64,000 nt of DNA from Viscum album (Eukaryota > Streptophyta > Magnoliopsida > Santalales > Viscaceae): assembly GCA_963277665.1 (NCBI GenBank), contig OY728131.1:1392982688-1393046687 (forward strand), given 5' to 3'. A program made the translations under genes and the position numbers. Position 1 is the stretch's first letter; every line of letters begins with the position of its first letter. The notes under the pieces are model-generated. The model was given only the letters and a program-made list of their open reading frames with translations. It was not told where the DNA came from and did no database searches. This document shows, in pieces, positions 11,072-20,976 of the stretch.

Positions 11072-13690
11072 ATGTTTTCCTGTATGTATTACTATAGGGA
11101 GGTTATTCAAACTGAGAAAGGTGCTTCTTATAGTACACGACCAATAAAAGTGGTTAGTATAGCTGATTGTGTAACCCTAAGTGACCTTTAAGACAGAATT
11201 CATGGTTCCTTAAATCTGGGACCTGATGAAGAGATCAAGTCTATGATCCATAGACATTTTTAATTCACGGCAACACTGTGGCATCTAGCTTGTCCATTGG
11301 TTGCCTATGCATAGTGGTTCCAAGAAATAAATTTATTTTCTCAATTATCATATGGTACCATGATGGAGTTATATATTGATTTTTCTACTATACAACAACA
11401 ACGTCCATTTATACGAAGATGTAGACTTAAAAGAGTGGTTGAAGATAGTCCACCCCATGAAATTGAGAATATTCTAAATGATTTAGAAGAAGAAAGCCTA
11501 GATTATATCTCAGATATACATTTCAATCCAACTTTCGATGAGGAGTTCTATAATGACGGAACAGATGGTGAAAATAGTGCTGATGAGGAGGGACCAATGG
11601 AAGTTATGGAGGAGTTTTTGAGAAATACATTAGTTGTACAGCAGCATCAACCTACAATAAATCATTCACCATTCTTTGCATCTTGGTTAGAAGCAATGAA
11701 ACATGTGCCTGAATTTGAAAATAATGTTATCATATCAGCAACTGAGTTTCCTGGAGTTGTGCCAGATAGTTTTAGTGAGATGGACAAAACCCTATATGTT
11801 GGAAGGAATTTTCCAAGTAAAGATGCATTAAAAATAACACTAAAGAGATTTTGTATTGAGAGGAACTGCAGATATATAGTTCAAGAATCAGTTCATAGTA
11901 AATATCTCATATAGTGTGAGAAGTATGGGTATGATTGTAGATTTTTCTTGAGGGCAATTCCAGACATTGAATTTATAGGTTGGAGAATCTCGAGGATTGA
12001 GGCAGCTCATACTTGTGTTCAGCCAAGCCTGACACAATATCATACCTCATTGGATGCATAATTTGTGTCATCCATTATTGTTTAGATGATTAGTACATGC
12101 CAAGATATTCTGATATCCCTTGTTCAAGAGAGGATACAATAGACATTTGGTTATAATATTTCCTATAATAAGGCATAGATGGAGAAACAGAAGGCAATTA
12201 TGAAGGTCTATGGTGATTGGGATGAATCATATCAGGTGTTGCTAAAATTGCTAGCCATACTGAGGCATCATAACCAAGTTGTATTCCATCTTGATACAAA
12301 GAAACATGTGTCTCACGATAACCAACTTGATCCATATCGTTTTAAATTTCATCGGTTGTTCTGGGCATTCCTCCCCTGTATCTCTACATTTCGTTTCAGC
12401 AAACAGTTTATCTAGATTGATGGAACGTTTTTATATGAAAAATACAAGGGTGTATTTTTTATTGAATCAACCCAATATGGAAACCGTTCACCTCTTCTGT
12501 TTTCCTATACCATTGTATAGAAAGAAAACTATGAATCATGGAGTTGGTTTTTGGCATGTATCTGCAACCATTTAACCAACATTCGGAGTGTTTGTTTGAT
12601 ATCTGATTGACATCGGGCAATTAATGGGGAAATAAATGTGGATATTGATACATGGAGATACTCAAATGCACATCATTGGTTCTACATTAGACACATTTCT
12701 AGCAACGTGCATAAAAAATTAAACAATGAACTGATTAAGAAGGAAATCACGAGGCTTGGTATGTATTGTATTTGTTATTTTTTACTATTTCAACATAAAG
12801 ATAAAATAAATTTATGTGAAATATCATATATTTTTTGTAGAATATGGGTCAGATCAATGGTGTTTTGAAGAATGTTTCGAACAAATCTATCAGGCTAATC
12901 AAGAAGTTTGTGATTATATGATGCGGATTCCAAAATAAAAATGGACATTAGCATATGACGGGGGGAAGAGGTAAGAAAACATGAACACAAAAATTATGGA
13001 GTGAATAAATGGTGTCTTCAAAGGGATTCTCAAGTTACCTATAACTTTCCTAGTTCATGAGACATTATATCGTTGCATTAAGTACTTTGTTTATAGACAA
13101 AAACTAGCATCATACGGAATACAGTAGGGGCTAAGGTATGGAAGACACTTTCAAATAGAGATTGAAAAGAATATTGAAGAATCTTTTGGTTATCATGTCT
13201 ACCTTTTTAGACAAGAAGACTCTCAATTTGAAGTTCAAGAGAATTTGGACCCCATCACAAATAGCATCAGTGAAAAAATGGTGGTATTACTAGAAAAGAT
13301 CCAATGTTAATGTGGAAACTTTCAGGCCTTATAGTTTCCATGAACACACGCCATCACAGCATGTGCCTCTATGAACATATCATGGGAAGCATATGTTGGT
13401 CCAGTGTACCATATGGACACCATTTCTAACTGTTATGTTGCACCATGGATGCTTATTGTGGAGTTTCATTATTTCATAATGCCTGAAGGCCAACTGATAG
13501 TGATACCTGACATCAATTGGTTGCATCCTATTGGGAGACTAAAGGCCAGCAGGATGTGGAATGAGATGGACTAGCCTTAAGAACAAGGGAAGAGTTTAAG
13601 ATGCACCATATGTCATAAAGAAGGTCATAACCTAAAATTATGCCCTAACATTGTTGGGTCGAGTTCACACTCTCCACCAAAATTATGTAT
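11072..13690 (+). pseudogene. Mutator-like (MuDR family) transposase pseudogene
   Basis: It cuts and inserts the element by a DDE mechanism in the nucleus. In reading order: an N-terminal segment from a possible ATG at 11072; an acidic stretch in the longest open part (11360-11914, 184 codons); the MuDR DNA-binding zone ending just before the stop at 11912; then the MULE core with first Asp in IDGTFLYEKYKG (codon 12419-12421), second Asp in CLISD-x-H (12605-12607) and Glu in IMExINGVFKG (12999-13001). A SWIM-like zinc finger (CGNFQAL then THAITACASMN, about 13313-13376) and a CCHC knuckle (CTICHKEGHNLKLC, about 13600-13645) follow. An intron with GT...AG borders fits 12759-12840. At least ten in-frame stops plus frameshifts make it non-functional, yet the three catalytic codons survive. 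Confidence 0.9.
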
Positions 13691-13757
13691 TTTCTTCAAT
13701 GTGAGATTCTCATATTGTAAATTATATGTTGTTATCTCTTCTTTTTACCTTGGTTTT

Positions 13758-13985
13758 CTAAACCCCAAAACTCAAAATCATAACACTAAACACAAAAACA
13801 TCTTCCCTATACTATAATCTAAAATTTCTAAACCCTAAACCATAAAACCTAAACCCTAACCCAGAAATCATAAACCTAAACCCTAAAACCTTACAAAAAA
13901 TCCAAAAACCTAGACCCAAAACTTAACATCTGAAACCCTAATCTCTAAATACTAAAACCTAAAAGATGAACCATGAACCCAAAAA
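13758..13985 (+). repeat. Degenerate telomere-type (CCCTAAA)n tract
   Basis: About 230 bp of diverged AAACCCTAAACC-like repeats lying between the transposase and the PMD gene. Exact CCCTAAA heptamers survive at a few sites (around 13840-13885) among many variants such as CCCTAAC and CCCTAAT. A gene is excluded by its simple composition. Such tracts can mark repaired double-strand breaks or act as telobox-type promoter motifs. Confidence 0.7.
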
Positions 13986-14340
13986 CATCTTCCCTTTACC
14001 TCAGTTTTCAAAACATTATGTTACTGATATTCTAATAAACTTTTATATAATGAAATAATAATATCATATATTATTGTATAAGAAGATGTTATAAAATTTT
14101 AGTATAATAAATATTATATGATCAGCCATCTTTTTCAATATTAGTTACACTATCAGAATCATGATCAAAAAACATTTTAACTGTATAGAGTCAGGTTTTA
14201 CCTGTGTGAACTGCTACGGGGAGGTTATAAAAAACTAATAAAGGATATTTTTATAGTACACAACCAATAATAAAGGTTAGTACAGTTGATTCTATAACAC
14301 TAACTAAACTTCAAGAAAGAACTTTTGGGAAATGAACCAC
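13985..14340 (+). repeat. Duplicate of the transposase 5' region
   Basis: About 340 bp here is a diverged direct copy of about 10870-11190, the sequence leading into and starting the transposase. Shared blocks: TATTCTAATAAACTTTTATA, TTACACTATCA, GGGGAGGTTAT/AGGGAGGTTAT, ATAGTACAC with CCAATAA. I estimate roughly three-quarters identity by eye. It places the same 5' sequence upstream of the PMD gene, so both genes may once have had similar 5' ends. Confidence 0.7.
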
Positions 14341-14489
14341 GACGCAGGAGGAGTAGTGACAATGATGGGGGTGATGGAATAAGTTTATGTCATCACCGTT
14401 GTCATTGTCACTGTTCCTCCTACATCGTGGTTCGTTTCCCACAAATTCTTTCTTGAAGTTCAGTTAGTATTATAGAATCAGCAGTACTA
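14278..14489. repeat. Hairpin on the duplicated transposase 5' region, 99-bp arms
   Basis: Arms 14278-14376 and 14391-14489 are inverted copies with about 14 mismatches in 99 (about 86% by eye), around a 14-base loop. The outer third of the left arm belongs to the duplicated transposase 5' region (GATTCTATAACACTAACT). The arms also hold GTGACAATGA and GGAAATGAACCACG. RNA from either strand would form a long double-stranded stem partly matching the element's own transposase gene. Confidence 0.8.
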
Positions 14490-14900
14490 ATGAAAAAATA
14501 ATCATGAAATATACCATCATGTGGATATTCATACATAAATTAAAAAGCATGCCATTTTATAATAAACATCTACATAACAAATAAAAATTGTTTATATATA
14601 TAAATATATAAAACCATATCTTACAAAACACCCTTTTCTAGGTAAAATCATATCTTAACAACACGTTAGTAATATAATTTGAAAAACATGAATACATTCC
14701 CCTTTCTTTTAGTAAAAATAACTTCATAAAACAATGTGAATAAACATGGAATTTCTTGCATTCTATAAGTCGTAACATTTTGTTGACCATAACATTATAT
14801 TTATATTTTACACTTACAACTAATTTCATTTGTTTATATGATGATGGATGATACCATACTACTCACTTAGTAGGATATCCATATTTCTCAGGTCGTGTTA

Positions 14901-17035
14901 GACGGTGGTGAGGATTGATCAATTAGGGTGTGTCAAGCGCACTATTTTCATCACAGGGAGCCTCTACATGGCATTAGACCATACGTGCATTGTGCTGGAT
15001 TATATGGCATTGTCGTATCAGATTTCACATTTGTTGACCATCACCCACTTGTTGCCCTCATGGAGAGGTGGAGACCAAAGACACACATTCCACCCGCCTG
15101 AGGGAGAGATGACCATCACCCTCCAGGATGTGGCAGTACTTCTCGATCTTACTATCTAGGGGAGAGCCGTTATTGGACCCACTTGTGCATCTTGGCCTGA
15201 CCTTGCTCCGCAATTGTTAGGCATTGACATTTTGTCTGACCGTAGGGATATAGATGGAGTTTCAATATCTATGCCTTGGTTGGAGGCGTAGATTCCACAT
15301 TTACCCGATGATACTGACGAGAAGACTATCATGTGTTATTCTCATGAATATATATTACAGATCATTGGAGGAACCATGTGTATTTATCACTCGGGGATGT
15401 ACATGCACATGATGTATCTACCCCTACTAGAGGACTTTGATCAGATCAGGATGTAAAGCTGGGGATCAGCCTGCTTGGCATACATGTATAGAGCATTATG
15501 CAGGCTATCCCACAGGGACCGTACAGGTCTTGGGGGATGCATCATCTTTATTTAAATGTGGTCATGGGAGCGCATCCCCACATTCCATCTTGGGCTTACT
15601 GGTCTACCAATCGAGATGGAGGTGCCACATGATGCTCTGTGTGGACGTTGGCATGATCACTCATTTCTATTGGTTTCTAATTCAACTAGGAGTTATCAAC
15701 TTTAATTTCTCATTATTTTTCACTATCGATGTTGTATTTTACAGTTGGTATCAGCGACACAATTTCCACGCAGTTCTGAGACACCATTTGAGCATATATT
15801 GGTTCCAGTTGGACCATCTCTTACCTGACCATGTATGTATATAAAATCTATCAATGTATAACAAATTTAATAATAGCATCAATTTTTGTTTTTAGTAAGG
15901 ATATTTTTTAACAAAGGTCATATGTCATTTAAGATTTCATGGATTCCATACTAGACTATTATGGACCAATTTCCATTATACTGTACTATTGGTCTTGAGT
16001 ATGTTATAGTTGAAGTGCCCCTCATTCACTTCCATATTATTGAGTGGCAGTAACCTGACAGAGACATGCTCCAGTTTTTTTGTGCTCAGCCAATTCCATT
16101 TCCACCAAGGCAGATAGAGCAGCTTCATGGGGTGAAGCTGATAGGGAGGCAGGATGAGGACTGGCGCCAAGTACATGCCCGCTTTCTCAACTACTGGCAC
16201 AGACATGCAGAGTTTCGTATCCAGGGTGTACCTACGAATTGATTCTTTCTTTCAGAGCAAGTTGAGTATGAGCCATGGTATAGACAAAATTATATATTGT
16301 ATCTTACCCGACATGGTAGAGAGATTTATAATATTGTAAGTAAATAAATTTCCATTAGTTTGTTTATTGAATTATTTTCTAATTCATTTTTAATCTCCTT
16401 ACAAGGAAGTCACTCAGAGCATCTTGTTCACATGAGTGATGAAGAGGAGGAGGGGGTCTTTAGTCGGGCAGCTATTTATGCTGAAGCGTTGGAGCTGAGA
16501 TCATCTTATTGTGTGCTTTTTGAGAGTATCTTCAAGCGTCCATCCCAGAGAGAGGAGGTTACTACCCTAGAGGAACATCCTGCAATAGCTAATGGTTCTA
16601 AGGAGCCATGATGACGGTGATGTTGACAGTATCGTGCTGCACGTGAGGCCTCACCTGTTCCATAGGAAGAGGTCGGCCCTCTAGTAGTCCAGCCTCAGCT
16701 AATTTAGGATGTGCCTCAGGTGGCATGGGATCCATATTTCTTTACAGGATATCTGCAGTTCTTTCCATCTTGGGGTCCAGATCCATCACATCCTTGGGGT
16801 CCATATCCATCACATCCTTGGGGTCTAAATCCATCACATCCTTGGGGTATATCTCCATCGTAGGCTTGGTTTCCCACTGTGATGATGGTAGGTTATTCTA
16901 CCACCCTAGTGGGAGAAGGATCAGGAGTACAATACGACAAGCAGTTGATAACTCCTTCTACCGACACATAGGTTGAGGATGAGATAGTCGACATTCCAAT
17001 GCTCGAGGATCAGCCCTTTCCAGTTCATTAGACTC
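14901..17035 (+). pseudogene. Plant mobile domain (PMD/MAIN-like) gene of the MULE
   Basis: PMD proteins include host MAIN and MAIL1, nuclear proteins needed for silencing and genome stability, and many transposon-encoded relatives, often misnamed 'phosphatase 7 long form homolog'. The diagnostic block THTFHPPEGEMTITLQDVAV sits near 15075-15135. Further PMD blocks are GRAVIGPTCASWPDL (about 15160), IGGTMCIYHS (about 15365) and, in the C-terminal half, HARFLNYWHRHAEFRIQG (about 16174-16230), followed by EYEPWYRQNYILYLTR. A GT...AG intron fits about 16336-16406. The tail is acidic (SDEEEEG, about 16436) and then proline-rich. Several stops and shifts break the frame. No transposase motif is present, so it is a second, accessory gene. 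Confidence 0.85.
16762..16862 (+). repeat. 24-bp coding tandem repeat in the PMD tail
   Basis: Four units of about 24 bases (TCCATCACATCCTTGGGGTC and variants) encode repeats of the type PSHPWGPY. The period is a multiple of three, so repeat number changes would keep the frame, as in a flexible proline-rich tail. Confidence 0.85.
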
Positions 17036-17560
17036 CACAGTGAACTCGAAGCGAACATCATGTTCGCAAACTACCATGTGGGACAGAATCTCCTCGCCAT
17101 AGACATATATATTGATTGTACATGTTCATTTATATGCCTTATGTCTATTGAAATGAAATATTATTATTACTATTATTCCTACTTATATATTTACCCATTA
17201 TTTCATTTTCATTAATATTTTAGGCATAGTTTATATTTGAAATCTTTCAAAGTTGACTACTTGAAACAAAGGAATAATTATTAAATTTCAAGTAGATAAC
17301 TTTAAAAGATTATAAAATATAAAGTATAAAAACAATGTAAATAAAATTTAAAAGACAGCCTCAACATCTAAAAAGTTTTTGAAAATAAATAGTTTAATAA
17401 ATAAAATAAATAAATGAAAATGAAAGGAATGTAGGAAAAGTTACTCGAAAGAGAGAGAGAAACGAAGGAATTTCGAGGAGGATCCAAATCTTCCTACTTG
17501 ACTTTGAAAGCTTGTAAAATATAAACTGTAAGATCCATATAAATAAAAAATAAAAAACTG
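17036..17560. other. AT-rich spacer in the MULE right arm
   Basis: No gene. An imperfect inverted repeat at about 17233-17330 pairs TTTGAAATCTTTCAAAGTTG with TTTAAAAGATTATAAA-type sequence. A GAGAGAGA tract is at about 17450. It leads into the 178-bp array. Confidence 0.5.
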
Positions 17561-18540
17561 CCTATTTATTATATGTTTAATATATGTTTTAATTTTCATT
17601 TATATTGGTCTTATAGTTTATATTTTATAGGCTAGCAATGTCACGTACTTGAAACATTTTTATGTTTTATGTTGGTGGATTAGAAAGATTATAAATTATT
17701 TTTCATTAACATTTTTTTATGAAATTCTTTTTATTTTTGACTATTTATTATATGTTTAATCCATATTTTAATTTTCATTTATATTGGTCTTATAGTTTAT
17801 ATTTTATAGGCTAGAAAAGTCACATACTTGAAAAAAAATTAAGTTTCAAGTTGGTGGATTTGAAAGCTTATAAATTATTTTTCGTCAACATTTTTTATGA
17901 AATTATTTTTATTTTAGAATATTTATTATAGTTTTAATCCATGTTTTAATTTTCATTTATATTGGTCTTATATTTTATATTTTATAGGCTAGAAAAGTCA
18001 TATACTTGAAACATTTTTAAGTTTCAAGTTAGTCGACTAGAAAGCTTATAAATTATTTTTCATGAACATTTTTTACGAAATTATTTTTATTTTCAACTAT
18101 TTATTATATTTTTAATCTATGATTTAATTTTTATTTATATTGGTCATATATTTTATATTTTATAAGCTTTCAAAGTCACATAATTGAAACATTTTTAAGT
18201 TTCAATTTGGTGTATTAGACAGCTTATAAATTATTTTTCATCAACATTTTTTATGTAATTATTTTTATTTTTGAATATTTATTATATATTTAATACATGT
18301 TTTAATTTTAATTTATATTGGTCTTATAGTTTATATTTTATAGTCTTTCAAAGTCACATACTTAAAAAAAATTAAGTTTCAAGTTGGTGGATTAGAAAGC
18401 CTATAAATTATTTTTCATCAACATTTTTTAAAAATTTGTTTTTATTTTCGACTACTCTTATATGTTTAATCCATGTTTTAATTTTTTTTATATTGTTATT
18501 ATACTTTATATTTTATAGTCTAGAGAAGTCATATACTTTA
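17560..18540 (+). repeat. Tandem array, unit about 178 bp, 5.5 copies
   Basis: Unit starts recur near 17565, 17743, 17921, 18099, 18278 and 18455. Each contains TTAATTTTCATTTATATTGG, TTATATTTTATAGGCTAGAA, AAGTTTCAAGTTGGTGGATT and TTTTTCATCAACATTTTTT or close variants. It lies just inside the right terminal repeat of the MULE. The unit size is in the range of plant satellite monomers. No open frame is conserved between units. Confidence 0.85.
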
Positions 18541-18694
18541 ATAAGAGATAAATTATGCTGAAACGTTTTGTTTTATATATATATATATAAACATAACAAA
18601 ATAATAATAAAAAATTAAAATTTTGAATATATAAAAATAATAATTAAAATAGAAAAAAATTGTTTTAGGGAAAAGGAAGCATCTATGATTCCAG

Positions 18695-18770
18695 TTTTAA
18701 GGCATATTTTTAAAAAAAATAAGTTACACTCTTTTTTTAAAAAAAAATAGAAAACATATTAAAAAAACTC
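18695..18770 (-). repeat. Right terminal inverted repeat of the MULE
   Basis: Inverted partner of 8224-8298. Read inward from the right end it starts GAGTTTTTTTAATATGTTTT and reaches AAATATGCCTTAAAAC. Confidence 0.85.
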
Positions 18771-18779
18771 TACCGATTC
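18771..18779 (+). repeat. Right 9-bp target-site duplication of the MULE
   Basis: TACCGATTC, identical to 8215-8223; LTR1 of complex E resumes directly after it. Confidence 0.9.
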
Positions 18780-19442
18780 TTTCAAACTTCTTTCTTCCTC
18801 TACTTCCTCTTCATAAGCTATTTCCATTCTAAATTAATAAATCCAGTATCACCTATATAATGAGATTTTATTATGGTTATGGAACAACCATATACCACTT
18901 TCTACCCATCTTATGAAAAATTAAATCCCCACACATACGTACATACGGCTTACCATCTCCACACCATGGTGTAATCTATTTTTCATCACCAATTTACTTT
19001 GATGGGTATAATGATGTAAATGATAAATATATATGATTTTTATAAAAATATATTGATTCTAGAACAATATATATCATCCACTTCTATATCATTTCACAAT
19101 TAAGGGAATGATATCATTTCTTGTGCGTACGTACGATCTACCGTCTCCACGATGCGATTCGATTTATTATACATGATATTCATTAAAGAATGATTATATA
19201 AATGAATAGAATGAATAAATATTATATATATTATACAAATTCTATAAATGATATAACTATAATCTAAGAATAGTAATAATAACTTATCCGATGAAATATG
19301 CATAAAAAAATAAAGCAGTTAATACCTGATGGATGGGTAATAATGTTATTAACAAACGGATGATATTATAATCATATATGATATCATAAAAATGACTATG
19401 AATCTAAAATAAATCAATGAAATTATTTAAATCATTATACAG

Positions 19443-19478
19443 GATGTTCGAATACATACAAATGATATCAAACCTAAG
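19443..19478 (+). other. Putative 36-nt leader mini-exon in E LTR1
   Basis: Bounded by TATACAG| on the left and CCTAAG|GTATGG on the right. Its counterparts are in LTR2 (37906-37941), LTR3 (55858-55893) and, diverged, LTR G (63027-63064). Assignment as an exon is inference from splice-site-like borders kept at the same spacing. Confidence 0.4.
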
Positions 19479-19483
19479 GTATG

Positions 19484-19862
19484 GGATTATTTTGTCTCAC
19501 TTTTATTTCTGTGAGGCATATGCCTTATACACTAACTATTTATTTTGTGTGGTGTTTATGCTCCCCATGAATGTTTTTATGATACTTATTATTAAGGTTA
19601 TGATATTTACATATACATATAATTTTCTTTATTTTATGAGGCATTTGATTTAATTGATTATAAATTGGTAATGGATTATTTTGTCTCACTTTTATTTATG
19701 TGGGACATATGCCTTATACACCACCTATTTCTTTTGTATGGTGTTTATGTTGCCCATGAATATTTTTATGATACTTATTATGAAGGTTATGATATTTACA
19801 TATATATGAATATAATTTTCTTTATTTTATGAGGCATACAATTTGACTGATTATAAATTGGT
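19484..19862 (+). repeat. About 189-bp direct tandem duplication in E LTR1
   Basis: Two adjacent copies starting ATTATTTTGTCTCACTTTTA. The same pair is in LTR2 (about 37948-38330) and LTR3 (about 55900-56275), so the duplication predates the element's insertion. In LTR3 the two units stay in one hydrophobic open frame, which I regard as chance. Confidence 0.8.
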
Positions 19863-20971
19863 AAGGGATAATTTCGTAATCTCATTATTATCCAAGATTA
19901 TTTATACATAAGTATTTACTGGGGTATATTTATCATCCACATCCATGTTCTCTAAAACAATACTTTCATAAAATGTTTTATTATTCTCCTATAGATGTTT
20001 AAATTCTTTTTTACCCATTTTTGACTTTTTACTACACATTTTGGAAGGAATCTTTCTTTCATTTTCAAAATAAGATACTTTTTTACTTTTTCGAAAAAAG
20101 TATGAGAATAATTTTTTTTAACTTATACGGCATGAATGGATATTTATACTTTCATAACACCTTATTTCTGCGAGATTTCCTTAAAATTTTTCAAGTTTAT
20201 TTTCAAAGAAATTATTTTCTTTTAAAATTGCGTGGCATTTTAAGAAAAAAAAATTGTTTTTAAAGAAGGATATTTTCCTCATGAATTAATTTCAAATGTT
20301 TTATCAAAATTATTTTCCATATAATATGAAATTATTTAATGAGGATATGTTTCAAGTATACTATCCCTATTATTCTTATGATTTTATTATGTTTATGATG
20401 AAATTCTATTTATGAAATCCATTTGTATTTCATGAATTATGTTATGATGGAATGATGATTAAGAAACTCATTTTATTCCTTGGTATATGCTTGACGAATG
20501 ATTTATGTTTTTGTGGAACATGTAATAATGATTTCATTATGTGATGGGTGGGACCTATATCTCCATCCAATCTATTAGGTAATGATGGATAACTCATAAG
20601 GTATATATGTTATGCGTGAATCTAATTTCATGTTCACAATTCTATGTAAGGACTTGGTTTTCATGTCCATATTTTAATGTAAGGGCATGATTTCATATCC
20701 TTAATTTAATGAGTGAACCTATTACTATTTATACATATTCACAAAGTTACAAGTTTATGTGTATGCCACAATTTCATGTCTTATGTTAATGTTATGATCT
20801 CATGGATTATGTTCTTTTATTTCCTTATAAATCATGTCATATGAATTGCTAATATTTATTTCATGATTTTTGATATGCAGGGTATGATATTATATTCTCA
20901 AGATCATGTTCTTACACCCTTATCCTTATGATATTCCCACATATTTCCTTTTTATACCCTTACTAAGCATC

Positions 20972-20976
20972 TGAGC
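20972..20976 (+). repeat. Left target-site duplication of element B
   Basis: TGAGC here pairs with TGAGT at 31923-31927 (one C/T difference). The empty site reads GCATCTGAGCGCACCCC in LTR2 at about 39430. Confidence 0.7.

Larger units (their letters stand above)
8224..18770 (+). mobile_element. Mutator-like element with transposase and PMD gene
   Basis: A 10,547-bp DNA transposon inserted in LTR1 of complex E with a perfect 9-bp TSD. Terminal inverted repeats of about 75 bp start GAATTTTTTT on the left and, read from the right end, GAGTTTTTTT; both carry AATATGTTTT and AAATATGCCTTAAA further in. From left to right it has a TATA-containing promoter region, repeat-rich sequence with two long foldbacks, a Mutator transposase pseudogene, a telomere-like tract, a duplicated transposase 5' region ending in a hairpin, a PMD gene and a 178-bp tandem array. 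Both genes are on the plus strand and broken, so the copy is dead as an autonomous unit. Confidence 0.92.

Noticed and set aside
14901..17035. PMD gene considered as a host gene.
   Set aside because: It lies between the TIRs and 9-bp TSDs of the MULE, with the element's repeats on both sides and stops in the frame.
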